Part shown: in pieces, positions 1 to 8,309 of the stretch
Layout of the letters: every line of letters begins with the position of its first letter
Numbering within the stretch: position 1 is the stretch's first letter
Assembly: GCF_009827335.1 (NCBI RefSeq)
Contig: NZ_WTYH01000001.1
Location: 2,136,001 to 2,200,000, forward strand
Length of the DNA: 64,000 nt
From: Aurantiacibacter arachoides
Lineage (GTDB): Bacteria; Pseudomonadota; Alphaproteobacteria; Sphingomonadales; Sphingomonadaceae
Direction of reading: 5' to 3'
Translations under genes and position numbers: made by a program
Notes under the pieces: model-generated
The model's database searches: none
Told to the model about the DNA's origin: nothing
Seen by the model: the letters and a program-made list of their open reading frames with translations, nothing else

Positions 1-123
1 GGCATAGTCCGTATAGGGCTGCGCCGCTGCCGTGGCCGGCGCGACCGCCATGATGGCGAACAGTGCGGCAGCCATTGCCAGCAGGGCGGCGAGGCGGTTG
101 AGGGTCAGTCCTGGGCGAGCCAT
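1..123 (-). CDS. Secreted protein, N-terminal fragment (runs off window)
   Basis: Only the first 41 codons are in the window. They read MARPGLTLNRLAALLAM followed by a hydrophobic core and an AxA-type end (PATAAA) before QPYTDYA, a textbook Sec signal peptide with cleavage near residue 34. The ATG lies inside the end of the upstream CoA-transferase gene (19-base overlap), so this is the next gene of the same operon and its product is exported. Nothing beyond the first seven mature residues is visible, so no function can be given. A periplasmic or outer-membrane role would fit a transport/catabolism operon, but that is inference. Confidence 0.6.
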   Translation of the reverse strand, partial: MARPGLTLNRLAALLAMAAALFAIMAVAPATAAAQPYTDYA

Positions 124-1259
124 TGCAGTATCTCCTCGCGGTGCTGGTCGAGCGTGGGGGGCGGTTCCTCGGTGCCCGGGCCGCCCGGCGTCATGGCGAA
201 CCCGGCGTTGGGCACGGCGACATCGGCGCGCGATCCGTTGGTGGGCACGGCAAAGCGCAGCAGGCTGCCCTCGCGGCAGAGAGAGGCCGCCTCGTCCACG
301 CCGCGGACCATGCCGCACGGAATGCCCGCTTCGCTCAGCACGCGCTCCCATTCGGGCGCGTTGCGCGTCAGCATGATCGCCTCGATCTCGGCGAACAGCG
401 CGTCGAAACTGGCGCGCCGCGCATCGGCGTCGACGAAGCGCGGATTGGTCAGCCAATCCTCTCGTCCGAGCACCCTGGCGAGCGATGCGAACTGGTTGTC
501 CTGCACCACGCCGAGCGACACGAAACGCCCGTCGGCGGCGCGAAAAACGCCGGCGGTCGGCAGTTCGGAATAGCCGGTGTTGCCCAGCCGCCGCAGCGTG
601 TTGCCGGTAGAAAGGAACGGGGTGAGCGCCGAGGTCATGAAGCTCAGCGTCGCATCCAGCATGGAGACGTCGATGTAGGCGCCCTCCCCGGTGCGGAAAC
701 GCTGGATCAGCGCGCCCAGAATGGCCGTGGCGGCGGTCTGCCCGGTCAGCGTGTCGACGATGGGGAAGCCGATGCGGATCGGCGGGTCGCCCTCCGCGCC
801 CGACAGCATCATCATGCCGCTGGTGGCCTGCACGATATTGTCGATCGCCGGCCAGTCGCGCTGCGGGCTGTCCTGCCCGTAACCCGAGATAGAGCAGTAG
901 ACGAGGCCGGGATTGCCGTCCCGCACCGCATCGTAACCGAAGCCCAGCCGGCCGATGGTGCCGGGGCGGAAGTTTTCCAGCAGCACGTCGCTCCTGGCCA
1001 CGATACGCCGGGCGATGGCGCGGTCGGCATCGGCCTTCAGGTCCAGCGCGATGCTTTTCTTGCCCACGTTGGCGGCGATGAAGGCGGGCGCCATGCCGCG
1101 CATTTCCCGGTTGCTGCCGTAGTTGCGAAACTGGTCCCCGTAGACGGATTCGATCTTGATCACCTCCGCACCCATCAGGCGCAACAGGTGGCTGGCAAAG
1201 GGCCCGGCCATGACGTGGCTGAAATCGGCCACGCGAACGCCGGCGAGCGGCTGGGTCAA
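105..1259 (-). CDS. CaiB/BaiF family CoA-transferase
   Basis: Class III CoA-transferase of about 384 residues, the usual single-domain length. The N-terminal PLAGVRVADFSHVMAGP, then GAEVIKIES, then FRPGTIGRLGFGYD are family hallmarks, and the Asp in FPIVDTLTG is the expected catalytic aspartate. Such enzymes move CoA between a CoA thioester and a free carboxylate in the cytoplasm. I choose the TTG at 1259 because it is preceded by GAGAGGAA, overlaps the upstream stop (TTGA) and gives the family's usual start; an ATG at 1274 would add five residues. It overlaps the DctP gene upstream and a secreted-protein gene downstream. Its likely job is to activate or recycle the CoA ester of the acid imported by the TRAP transporter of this operon. 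The substrate is unknown. Confidence 0.88.
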   Translation of the reverse strand: MTQPLAGVRVADFSHVMAGPFASHLLRLMGAEVIKIESVYGDQFRNYGSNREMRGMAPAFIAANVGKKSIALDLKADADRAIARRIVARSDVLLENFRPGTIGRLGFGYDAVRDGNPGLVYCSISGYGQDSPQRDWPAIDNIVQATSGMMMLSGAEGDPPIRIGFPIVDTLTGQTAATAILGALIQRFRTGEGAYIDVSMLDATLSFMTSALTPFLSTGNTLRRLGNTGYSELPTAGVFRAADGRFVSLGVVQDNQFASLARVLGREDWLTNPRFVDADARRASFDALFAEIEAIMLTRNAPEWERVLSEAGIPCGMVRGVDEAASLCREGSLLRFAVPTNGSRADVAVPNAGFAMTPGGPGTEEPPPTLDQHREEILQWLAQD

Positions 1260-2290
1260 TTCCTCTCTCCACACATGATCTGGTCGCGGCCCCGGATACT
1301 GGCGCGCGCGACGCGGTAGGCGGCTTCACCATCGATGCCGAAGCGCGACAGTTCGCCGGCATTGGCGCGGCCGATGCGCAGGTACAGGTCGTCAAAGGCC
1401 TGCTGGTCGGCGGCGCTGGGCTGGGTATACCGCACCACGTCCGCCGCGGCGTCGCGCCCGACCTGTTCGGACGCGATGATTTCCTCGGTCAGCGCCCGCT
1501 CCCACACCGGGGTGCTGCGCTCGAGCAGGGCGCGTTCGGCAGGGCTCAGCGCATTCCAGCGGTCCGCACCCATGGCACGCGCGGGATAGGCGCCGCGGGG
1601 CACCTTCAGTTCGAAATAGTTGGTCGCCACCTCGGTGAAATGCAGCGCACGAAAGGTATCGGGCGGCGCGATGACGCCATCGATCACGCCCTTGGCCAGA
1701 GCCGAATAGACCTCGCCCATCGGCATGTTGACCGGGTCCGCACCCAGTTCGCGCAGCACCGGCAGCAGTTCCGTCGGCGCGCGGATCCGCATACCGCGCA
1801 GGTCGTCGAGGCTGTTGACCACGCGCCCGCGCGTCAGCACGCCGGGCAGCAAGCCGCCCTGCACCGCCAGGATCTTCAGCCCCGCAAGCTCTCGTGTGAT
1901 CTGCGGCACGTCGCGCTCCATGCAGCGGTACATCGCCACCTGCGATTCCACGCTGTCCGCTCCGCTGTAAAACCCTGTCTGGATACGCAGCAGGTGGGTG
2001 CCGCCGCGCACGTAGATGGGCGTGATGAGGCCGATGTCGGCGACCCCGTGGCGCAGTTCCTCCATCGACATGTCGGCGGAAAGCAGCGCGCCAGACCACA
2101 CCGGGCGGATCGTCAATGCGCCGCCGCTCTCGGCCTCCACCCAGTCCATCCAGCGCTGGTCGGCGCGGCTGAAGGGGTGAGAGGGCGGATAGGGCGTGGC
2201 GTAGGTCAGCTCGGTGACGCCGGGGGGCACATCGCGCGCGCAGCCCAGCAGCATCAGCGCCAGCACAAGGGATGCGATCAGCCGCGTCAT
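1256..2290 (-). CDS. TRAP transporter substrate-binding lipoprotein (DctP family)
   Basis: 344-residue solute receptor of a TRAP (tripartite ATP-independent periplasmic) transporter. The N-terminus carries a lipobox (LMLLGC, Cys near 17), so it should be a membrane-anchored lipoprotein rather than the usual soluble DctP. Typical features follow: ATPYPPSHPF near the start, LRGMRIRAP with the conserved carboxylate-binding Arg around 170, and PMGEVYSALAKGVIDG around 195-210. Its permeases (DctQ, DctM) lie about 4 kb upstream in the same operon, separated from it by three CoA-enzyme genes, which is an unusual split. It overlaps the neighbouring genes at both ends. The ligand is probably an organic acid, judged from the family and from the CoA-transferases alongside. 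Confidence 0.88.
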   Translation of the reverse strand: MTRLIASLVLALMLLGCARDVPPGVTELTYATPYPPSHPFSRADQRWMDWVEAESGGALTIRPVWSGALLSADMSMEELRHGVADIGLITPIYVRGGTHLLRIQTGFYSGADSVESQVAMYRCMERDVPQITRELAGLKILAVQGGLLPGVLTRGRVVNSLDDLRGMRIRAPTELLPVLRELGADPVNMPMGEVYSALAKGVIDGVIAPPDTFRALHFTEVATNYFELKVPRGAYPARAMGADRWNALSPAERALLERSTPVWERALTEEIIASEQVGRDAAADVVRYTQPSAADQQAFDDLYLRIGRANAGELSRFGIDGEAAYRVARASIRGRDQIMCGERN

Positions 2291-3573
2291 GCTGCGCCCT
2301 CGGCCAGCAGGAAGTCCTCGACCATGCCGACCATCCGGTCATGATCCCAGACCTTGGCATCGACCATGTCGGCATCGATCATCAGCACCGGCACCCCGGC
2401 CGCGCGCAGGGCTGCGGCGGTCAGCTTGTTGCCGGACTGGCTCAGGCGATTGTCGGGCGGCAGCAGCATGATCGCGGCATCGATCCCGCAGCGCTGCGCC
2501 TCGCTGACCATCCAGCCGTTCATCCACGGCGGCAGGTGCAGCGTTTCGTTCATGCTGGCGATACGGCTGGCGAGCGCCTCCATCGGCTTGCCCTTCAGGT
2601 CGCGCAGATAGGCGGGGCCCGCGAACGGCATGTACATCGACCAGACGAAGACCGCGCCCATTTTCTCCTCCAGCGCCTGGTAGAAGCCGGGATCGTGCCA
2701 CACGCCCGCGCCGATCCACATCAGCCGGCGCCGTTCGTTGCTGGAGGCGCCATGGCCGCGCGCGACCAGTTCCAGCACCTCGTCGCGGAACGCTTTGGCG
2801 TGAGCCACCGCCCAGTCCGATCCGCGGTGCCATTGCGGGATCATGGTGTTGGGCATCTGTTCCGCGATGGAAACCGGGCACGGCCGCGCGGTGCCGATGG
2901 CCTGCGCGGCTTCCCAGATATAGCCTTCCTGCACGTTGATCTGCTCCATCAGGTGATGGAACTTCGCCTCGTCGAAGCGGCGGCCGGTGCGTTTTTCCAG
3001 AAGCGCGATCAGGTCGCGCATCTCGTCCACCATGTGGGCGATGCGGTCGGGTTGGTAAACGCGCTCCCAGTCGCTGCGCGAATGCGTGAACCACTCGGGA
3101 TCGGTGTCGGTCCAGGCGGGCGCTTCCATCGGGAAGAACTCCGATCCCATCGCCCTGGACCACTGGCCGAACACGTGCTGGATGCAGTCGCAGGTCAGCC
3201 GTGCGACCATCACCGTTGGCGTCGGCAAACCTCCCCAGGGCGCGGTCTCGGGTTCGTCCGCCAATGTGCAGGCAAGGCCGAGCGAGCAATACTTGCAGCT
3301 GTTGGCGGGATAGCCCCTTTCCACCATCGCATCGAAATAGCGCGAGGAAAGCTGCTTGGCCGAGATATAGGCCGACCACCACTGGTTGGTGATGATGGGG
3401 ATATCCATCGCGTGGAACAGTTCGTGCGGGGTATCGGCCTGCACGATGGCATAGGGCTCGCGGTCCTCCACCACCCGGCGGCGCAATTCCTGGCCGAACG
3501 CCTTTTGGTATTCGGTCGCCGCCGTGGTGCAGGCGAGCGTCTTTCGGCTGCGCTGGTTGGCCGAGGCGTTCAT
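2287..3573 (-). CDS. 2-hydroxyacyl-CoA dehydratase / benzoyl-CoA reductase-like subunit (HgdB family)
   Basis: 428 residues resembling the large [4Fe-4S] subunits of 2-hydroxyacyl-CoA dehydratases and BcrB/C-type reductases. It shows NQWWSAYISAKQ, the Cys cluster SCKYCSLGLAC around 107-117, and LTCDCIQHVFGQ around 145-156, the last matching the family TCD motif. The C-terminal half keeps the fold but where I would expect a third ligand Cys it reads LLPPDNRLSQSGNK, so cluster co-ordination may be altered. Family members remove water from 2-hydroxyacyl-CoA esters or reduce aryl-CoA and need a separate ATP-dependent activator; no activator gene is visible in this window. It overlaps the fused CoA-transferase (ATGA) and DctP genes. 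Family confidence is good; actual chemistry is uncertain. Confidence 0.8.
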   Translation of the reverse strand: MNASANQRSRKTLACTTAATEYQKAFGQELRRRVVEDREPYAIVQADTPHELFHAMDIPIITNQWWSAYISAKQLSSRYFDAMVERGYPANSCKYCSLGLACTLADEPETAPWGGLPTPTVMVARLTCDCIQHVFGQWSRAMGSEFFPMEAPAWTDTDPEWFTHSRSDWERVYQPDRIAHMVDEMRDLIALLEKRTGRRFDEAKFHHLMEQINVQEGYIWEAAQAIGTARPCPVSIAEQMPNTMIPQWHRGSDWAVAHAKAFRDEVLELVARGHGASSNERRRLMWIGAGVWHDPGFYQALEEKMGAVFVWSMYMPFAGPAYLRDLKGKPMEALASRIASMNETLHLPPWMNGWMVSEAQRCGIDAAIMLLPPDNRLSQSGNKLTAAALRAAGVPVLMIDADMVDAKVWDHDRMVGMVEDFLLAEGAA

Positions 3574-5672
3574 CGGAAAATTCCCTGTTCAAGCATGTCC
3601 TCGAACCGTTCCTGCGACAGGCCCGCTATGCGCGTGGCGACTTCGCGCGTGTGTTCGCCCATGCCAGGCGCGCGGAACGGCGCCATCGCATCGCGCGAAA
3701 AGGCGATGGGCGTGGCGATGTGCCCGAACGGGCCGAGCAACGGGTGGTCCAGCATGACGAGCGCCTCGCGCCCGGCGATCTGCGGGTCGTGCTCCAGCAA
3801 ATCCTCGCAATCCTGCAATGCCCCTGCGGCAAGACCGGCGGCTTGCAGTTCGGCGGCGATGGCGTGATCCTGGCGGGTGCGGGTCCAGGCGGCAATGTCC
3901 TCTCCGGTAATGGCCAGCAGGCGGCGCTTTTCCTCGGCGGAAAAGGCGCTGATCGCCACCCAGCGATCCTCGCCCGCGGCGGGGAACACGTCCTGGAAGA
4001 ACACCGCCGGATCGGCGTTGCCGGTGCGCTGAGGCTGTTCACCCGCAAGGGCGAGTGCGAGGCTGGGGCGCATCTGCTGCACGCAGATCTCGTACATGCT
4101 GGCATCGATATGGCAGCCCTGCCCGCTCTCGCGCCGGTGCTGCAGCGCGGCGGCGACGTGGCCCGCCATGACATAGGGCACGATGACATCGCCATAGGGC
4201 ACTGCCCCGGGGATGACGGGGTCGCCGTCGCGATAGCCGGTCAGGTAGGTGCGGCCCGACAGCGCGCCGCCGGTCCCGTCCACGCCCCATTCCTGCGCCA
4301 GCGGCCCGGTCTGGCCGAACACGCTGCCCGAGACCATGACAATGTCGGGCCGGCGCGCGGCAAGATCGTCGTAGCCCAACTCCAGCCTCGCCATGGTGCC
4401 TGGCGAGAAATTCTCGACCACCACATCCGCCCAGTCGATCAACGGGTCGATCACCGCGCGCGCTTCGGGCGCCTTGAGATCGATGGTGAGCGACCGCTTT
4501 GACGAATTGAGGTGCGCGAACCACGGCTTGTCGTCGAGGCTGTCGGCGCTAGAGGCGGAAACCTGCAGGTCGAGGCGCGACAGGTCGGGCCGGGCGCGGC
4601 TTTCGATCTTGACCACGTCCGCACCCATGTCGCCAAGCGTCTTGGTGGTGATGGAGCCGACCAACGCCCAGGCGAAATCGAGCACCTTTACCCCGGAAAG
4701 CGGGCCGGGTCGTTCGCCGGTGTGCACCGCGGGCGCGGCAGCTGTTGCCCGCTTGCCCGGACGGATCGCGGCGAAGCGTTCCGGCAGGCCATCGGCTGTA
4801 TCGAGAAAGCCCCGCGCGGCAAGGTGGCGGTCGGCCAGCACGTCGGCAGGTTCGTTGACCACGCAGGCGTTGATGCCGCGCTCCCGCCCTTCGGTAGCAA
4901 TCTCGGCCTTGGTGCGTGTGGCGAAGAAGGCGGCCATTGCGGCTTCCCACTCTGCGCGGGTTTCGGGCGCCAGGGTGGAGCGGTTGTAGGCGAGCCAGTC
5001 CACCTCGCGCATGGGATTGGCGAACCCCGCCTCGTCCATCCATTGCGACAGGGCGCGGTTGGCGGGCGCGCCGAGCCGCCCGGTCATCAACGCGTGGAAA
5101 CACCAGCCATCGGCCAACCGCCAGATGACCTGCACCTTGGCGCGGCCATAGGCGATGCAACCGCCTGCACGGTCCAGCTTGCGGCGGTCGAACTGCCACA
5201 CCAGCACGCCGTTGGTGTTGCGGCTCATCGCGACCTGCTGAACGGAAATGTCGACGTGCTGCCCCCAGGCGCCCTCTGGCCCGTGCGTGCCGCGGGCATA
5301 GTGGGCAGCCATGGCACCGGCGCCGGCAACCATGTCCGCGTGAAAGATGCAGGCATCGCCCGCTTCCTTCACCGGCTTGTGCCCCGGCTCACCCGTCAGC
5401 CGCAGCGCCCCGCCCATGGCCGAGGCCACGAGCTCACCCCCGCGCCAGTCCTCGCGCGGGCCGCCCGAACCGAACGTGGTGACAGAGACGTGGACGGCGC
5501 TGGCCGGGATGCCGAGGTGCGCGGTCGCGGCGAGGCCGAGGTCGTCGATCACGAAGCTGGCCCCGGCAACATCGCCGCCGATCTCGGCCCCCAGCGAGGC
5601 GAGATACCGCGCCAGGGGGCGCTGGGCCATGGCGCCAAGCGCGGCCACGCGGTGTCCGGCGAGCGGCATCAT
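3570..5672 (-). CDS. Tandem-fused CaiB/BaiF CoA-transferase (two domains)
   Basis: 700 residues, about twice the normal family length. The C-terminal half (about 315-700) is a canonical CaiB/BaiF domain: SGVKVLDFAWALVG, GADVVKIESRARPD, VVVENFSPGTMARLELGYDD, and VPYGDVIVPYV with the likely catalytic Asp. The N-terminal half is a more diverged copy that keeps MPLAGHRVAALG, TTFGSGGPREDW and an FHADMVAGAGAM segment where the catalytic Asp should lie. Such tandem proteins occur among aerobic acyl-CoA pathways. One copy may be structural, since class III transferases are interlocked dimers and the fusion can supply both protomers. Start ATGATG overlaps the upstream stop; the end overlaps the HgdB-like gene. 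Confidence 0.85.
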   Translation of the reverse strand: MMPLAGHRVAALGAMAQRPLARYLASLGAEIGGDVAGASFVIDDLGLAATAHLGIPASAVHVSVTTFGSGGPREDWRGGELVASAMGGALRLTGEPGHKPVKEAGDACIFHADMVAGAGAMAAHYARGTHGPEGAWGQHVDISVQQVAMSRNTNGVLVWQFDRRKLDRAGGCIAYGRAKVQVIWRLADGWCFHALMTGRLGAPANRALSQWMDEAGFANPMREVDWLAYNRSTLAPETRAEWEAAMAAFFATRTKAEIATEGRERGINACVVNEPADVLADRHLAARGFLDTADGLPERFAAIRPGKRATAAAPAVHTGERPGPLSGVKVLDFAWALVGSITTKTLGDMGADVVKIESRARPDLSRLDLQVSASSADSLDDKPWFAHLNSSKRSLTIDLKAPEARAVIDPLIDWADVVVENFSPGTMARLELGYDDLAARRPDIVMVSGSVFGQTGPLAQEWGVDGTGGALSGRTYLTGYRDGDPVIPGAVPYGDVIVPYVMAGHVAAALQHRRESGQGCHIDASMYEICVQQMRPSLALALAGEQPQRTGNADPAVFFQDVFPAAGEDRWVAISAFSAEEKRRLLAITGEDIAAWTRTRQDHAIAAELQAAGLAAGALQDCEDLLEHDPQIAGREALVMLDHPLLGPFGHIATPIAFSRDAMAPFRAPGMGEHTREVATRIAGLSQERFEDMLEQGIFR

Positions 5673-6544
5673 CGGGAAAGTCCTTCCAGGAAAGCGGCAA
5701 TTTCACCGTCCGCGCCGTCACGGGCGAACCAGTCGCGCCGGGTGAGGACCAGCGAGGGCACTCCCGCCTCTTCAAGGGCGCGGCGTTCGGCGGGGAGGTC
5801 CCAGGTCTGCGCCTCGTCTTCCTCGATCCGCCACACGATAACGGCCTGCGCCCGCGTTTCGGCGATGCGGCGCGTCATGCGGGCGGCCGGATCGGCAAAG
5901 GAGCGGGGCCCGGCATCGAGCGCGTGGAGCGCAGCGGAAAGCGCGGCGAAAGGGTCGGTGCCTGGTGCGCAGGGCGCGTCTTCGGTCCACTGCTGCGTGA
6001 TGGTCTGTCCGAAAGCGGCGAAGCCGGCGGCACGCACGGCCGCGTTCAGCCGCTCATCAGGCGCGGGCGTGCCGGTGACGAGACACACGGGGCCATCGCC
6101 TGGCGGAGTTGCCGAAGCCGGCACTTGCGCAGCACCCAGCGCATCGCCCGTCACGCCAAGCCGCTCGGCCAGGTCGCGCAGCTTGGCCTCGGTGCGGGCG
6201 ATGCTGGTGGGGCGCGGGATCTTGGCAATGTCGAAGATCAGCGGCTCGGGCCCACCTGCCCTGCCCGTGCGCTGAAGCTCGCGCAGGTAATAGAAAAGGC
6301 GCTGCGATGTATCGTCGGCGCGGCTGAACAGCACGGCATCGAGGTGATCGTACTCCCCCGCCAGCCAGTGATCGAGTACCAGCGGCGCCCAGGGCATGAA
6401 CTTGCTCTCCATGAACGCCTCGGCGCGCGTGGGGCTGCGGTCGAGATCGAAGGCGAGCGGGCCGGCGTGGCAGCCTGCCGCGCGCAGCACCTGGTGCGGC
6501 AGATTGGGCCCGGCGGTGGCGATGCGCGAAAGGGGCTGCGTCAT
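5669..6544 (-). CDS. 2-hydroxyacyl-CoA dehydratase-like second subunit
   Basis: About 291 residues, a shorter partner to the HgdB-like protein encoded two genes downstream. The segment FSRADDTSQRLFYYLREL (around 90-107) aligns by eye with the D-x2-R-x3-YLREL segment of dehydratase subunits, followed by PLIFDIAKIPRP. The normal TCD cysteine is RAD here, and the only N-terminal cysteine is in AAGCHAGPL, so this subunit probably holds no iron-sulphur cluster. Start chosen at 6544 (ATGACC) because it forms an ATGA overlap with the TRAP permease stop; an ATG eight codons earlier lies inside that gene. Assignment rests on motif similarity and on its company with the 428-residue homologue. Confidence 0.68.
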   Translation of the reverse strand: MTQPLSRIATAGPNLPHQVLRAAGCHAGPLAFDLDRSPTRAEAFMESKFMPWAPLVLDHWLAGEYDHLDAVLFSRADDTSQRLFYYLRELQRTGRAGGPEPLIFDIAKIPRPTSIARTEAKLRDLAERLGVTGDALGAAQVPASATPPGDGPVCLVTGTPAPDERLNAAVRAAGFAAFGQTITQQWTEDAPCAPGTDPFAALSAALHALDAGPRSFADPAARMTRRIAETRAQAVIVWRIEEDEAQTWDLPAERRALEEAGVPSLVLTRRDWFARDGADGEIAAFLEGLSR

Positions 6545-7851
6545 GTGCCGAGCACTCCGGGTAGCCACAGCACCATGGCGGGAAACAGGATGATCATCAG
6601 CAGGTGCACGAAGTCGCTGGCGAGGAAGGGCAGCACCCCGCGAAAGATCGTGCTGATCGATACGTCCTTGGCCACGCCCTGCATGATGTAGAGGTTCATC
6701 CCCAGCGGCGGGTGGACGAACCCGATCTCCATCGCGCGGGTGATGAAGATGCCGAACCAGATCGCGGTCAGCCCCGTCGCCTCCACGATGGGCAGCAGGA
6801 TCGGCGTCATCAGCAGCATCAGCGCAAGACCGTCGAGCACGGAGCCCAGCAGCAGCAGGATCAGCGCGATGAGGATAAGCGTCGCCACCTGCCCAAGCCC
6901 AAGGCCGCTGACGAGATCGCCCGCCGCCGCCGCCAGCCCCGTCACCCCGATGAAGACCGAGAAGATCAGCGCACCGATCAGGATCAGGTAGATGAGGCCG
7001 GTGGTGCGCAGCGTTTCCGAAAAGGCGTTGAACAGCGCTGCCCGGGTCAGCTTGCGGCGGATCATGGCGGTCACCAGCGCGCCCGCTGCGCCCACGGCGG
7101 CAGCCTCTGCCGGGCTGATCCAGCCCATGGCGATGCCGCCGATCACCAACGCCACGATGACGAGGATTTCCCAGATGCGCTTCAGCGATGCCAGCCGTTC
7201 GGCCCAGCTTGCCCGCTCACCCGTGGTTGCAAGACCCGGTCGCATCCGCACGAGGATGAAAACCACGATGGCGTAGAACAATGCCTGCGTAATGCCGGGG
7301 ATGATCGCCGCCGTGAACAGCGTGCCGATGCTGGTTTCGGCGATGATGCCGAACACGATCAGCGCGCCCGACGGCGGGATCATCTGGCCCAGCGTGCCGC
7401 CCGCGGCAATGGTGCCGGTCGACAGGCGGTCGTCGTATCCGCGGCGCTTCATCTCGGGATAGGCGACAAGGCCAACGGTGGCGGTCGTTGCCAGGCTCGA
7501 CCCGTTGATCGCGCCGAACCCGCCGCACCCGGCGATGGAGGCATAGGCGAGACCGCCCTTGCGATGGCCGAGGAACTTGGCCGCCGCGTCGAACAGGTCG
7601 CGGCTGGCGTCGATGGAAAAGAAGATGTGCGCCATGAACAGGAACAGCGGCAGCGTGCCGAGCTCGTACCGGGTCAGCGTGTCGATCACGACGACGCCCG
7701 CCTTGATCAGCGCGGCTTCCGGGCCGAGAACGATGGCAAGGCCGCCGATGCCGACCGCGCCCAGCACGGCGCCGATGCGCCCGCCCGCCAGCAGCAGCGC
7801 GAACAGGACGAGGATGCCCACGGCCCCGGTGGCAGCGCTGGCGTAGATCAT
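6541..7851 (-). CDS. dctM: TRAP transporter large permease (DctM family)
   Basis: 436 residues, the standard size, almost wholly hydrophobic with about a dozen membrane segments. Family marks include GGFGAINGSSLATTATVG (about 95-112), MKRRGYDDRLSTGTIAAGGTLG and IPPSGALIVFGIIAETSIG (around 130-165), and FIGVTGLAAAAGD. DctM forms the sodium-coupled translocation channel that works with DctQ and the DctP receptor. Start ATG overlaps the end of dctQ by four bases, and its stop overlaps the next gene. The arrangement DctQ-DctM with DctP displaced downstream is uncommon but all three parts of one transporter are present in this operon. Confidence 0.93.
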   Translation of the reverse strand: MIYASAATGAVGILVLFALLLAGGRIGAVLGAVGIGGLAIVLGPEAALIKAGVVVIDTLTRYELGTLPLFLFMAHIFFSIDASRDLFDAAAKFLGHRKGGLAYASIAGCGGFGAINGSSLATTATVGLVAYPEMKRRGYDDRLSTGTIAAGGTLGQMIPPSGALIVFGIIAETSIGTLFTAAIIPGITQALFYAIVVFILVRMRPGLATTGERASWAERLASLKRIWEILVIVALVIGGIAMGWISPAEAAAVGAAGALVTAMIRRKLTRAALFNAFSETLRTTGLIYLILIGALIFSVFIGVTGLAAAAGDLVSGLGLGQVATLILIALILLLLGSVLDGLALMLLMTPILLPIVEATGLTAIWFGIFITRAMEIGFVHPPLGMNLYIMQGVAKDVSISTIFRGVLPFLASDFVHLLMIILFPAMVLWLPGVLGT

Positions 7852-8309
7852 GCAGGGTCTCGCTGTGAGGGTCGCACCAGCCGCGCCGCCAGCAGGACGG
7901 CACAGGCGAACAGGCAGACATTGGCGATGAGGCGCAGCACCAGCCACGGCACGCCGACCAGCTCGCTCTGCTCGTGACCGTTCCACAGGTCCGCCGAGAG
8001 CCAGACCGAGCCCGCCAGCAGTGCCAGCACAAAGGCCAGCGTGAGGAGGTCGGAGAGAACGTCCGCCACCCGGCGTGCGGCTGGTGACAGGCGCTCCACC
8101 ACGATGCGGACGCGGGCATGGGACAGGTCCCAGGTCGCCACCACCAGCCCGATCGAGCCGGAGACGAGCACCACGGCCTGCATGAGTTCGATGGATCCGG
8201 TCAGCGGCAGCCCGATGTGCCGCCCGATCACGGCAAAGGTATCGACCAGCGTCGCGGCCAGCAGCGCCAGCCCGCCGATCCATATCACGATGTGCCTGGC
8301 CTTGCTCAT
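7848..8309 (-). CDS. dctQ: TRAP transporter small permease (DctQ family)
   Basis: 153-residue inner-membrane protein with four predicted transmembrane helices (about 8-28, 42-62, 85-108 and 122-145). This is the size and topology of DctQ subunits. The segment LTGSIELMQAVVLVSGSIGL fits the conserved E-x-L-M region of the family. DctQ pairs with DctM to form the permease. The start ATGAGC overlaps the stop of the CapA-like gene and the stop overlaps the dctM start, so translation is probably coupled. No frameshift or odd codon use seen. Confidence 0.88.
   Translation of the reverse strand: MSKARHIVIWIGGLALLAATLVDTFAVIGRHIGLPLTGSIELMQAVVLVSGSIGLVVATWDLSHARVRIVVERLSPAARRVADVLSDLLTLAFVLALLAGSVWLSADLWNGHEQSELVGVPWLVLRLIANVCLFACAVLLAARLVRPSQRDPA

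Noticed and set aside
123..1319. Long open frame on the plus strand opposite the CoA-transferase gene
   Set aside because: Antisense shadow of a GC-rich gene; His/Ala/Gly-rich composition and no ribosome-binding site.
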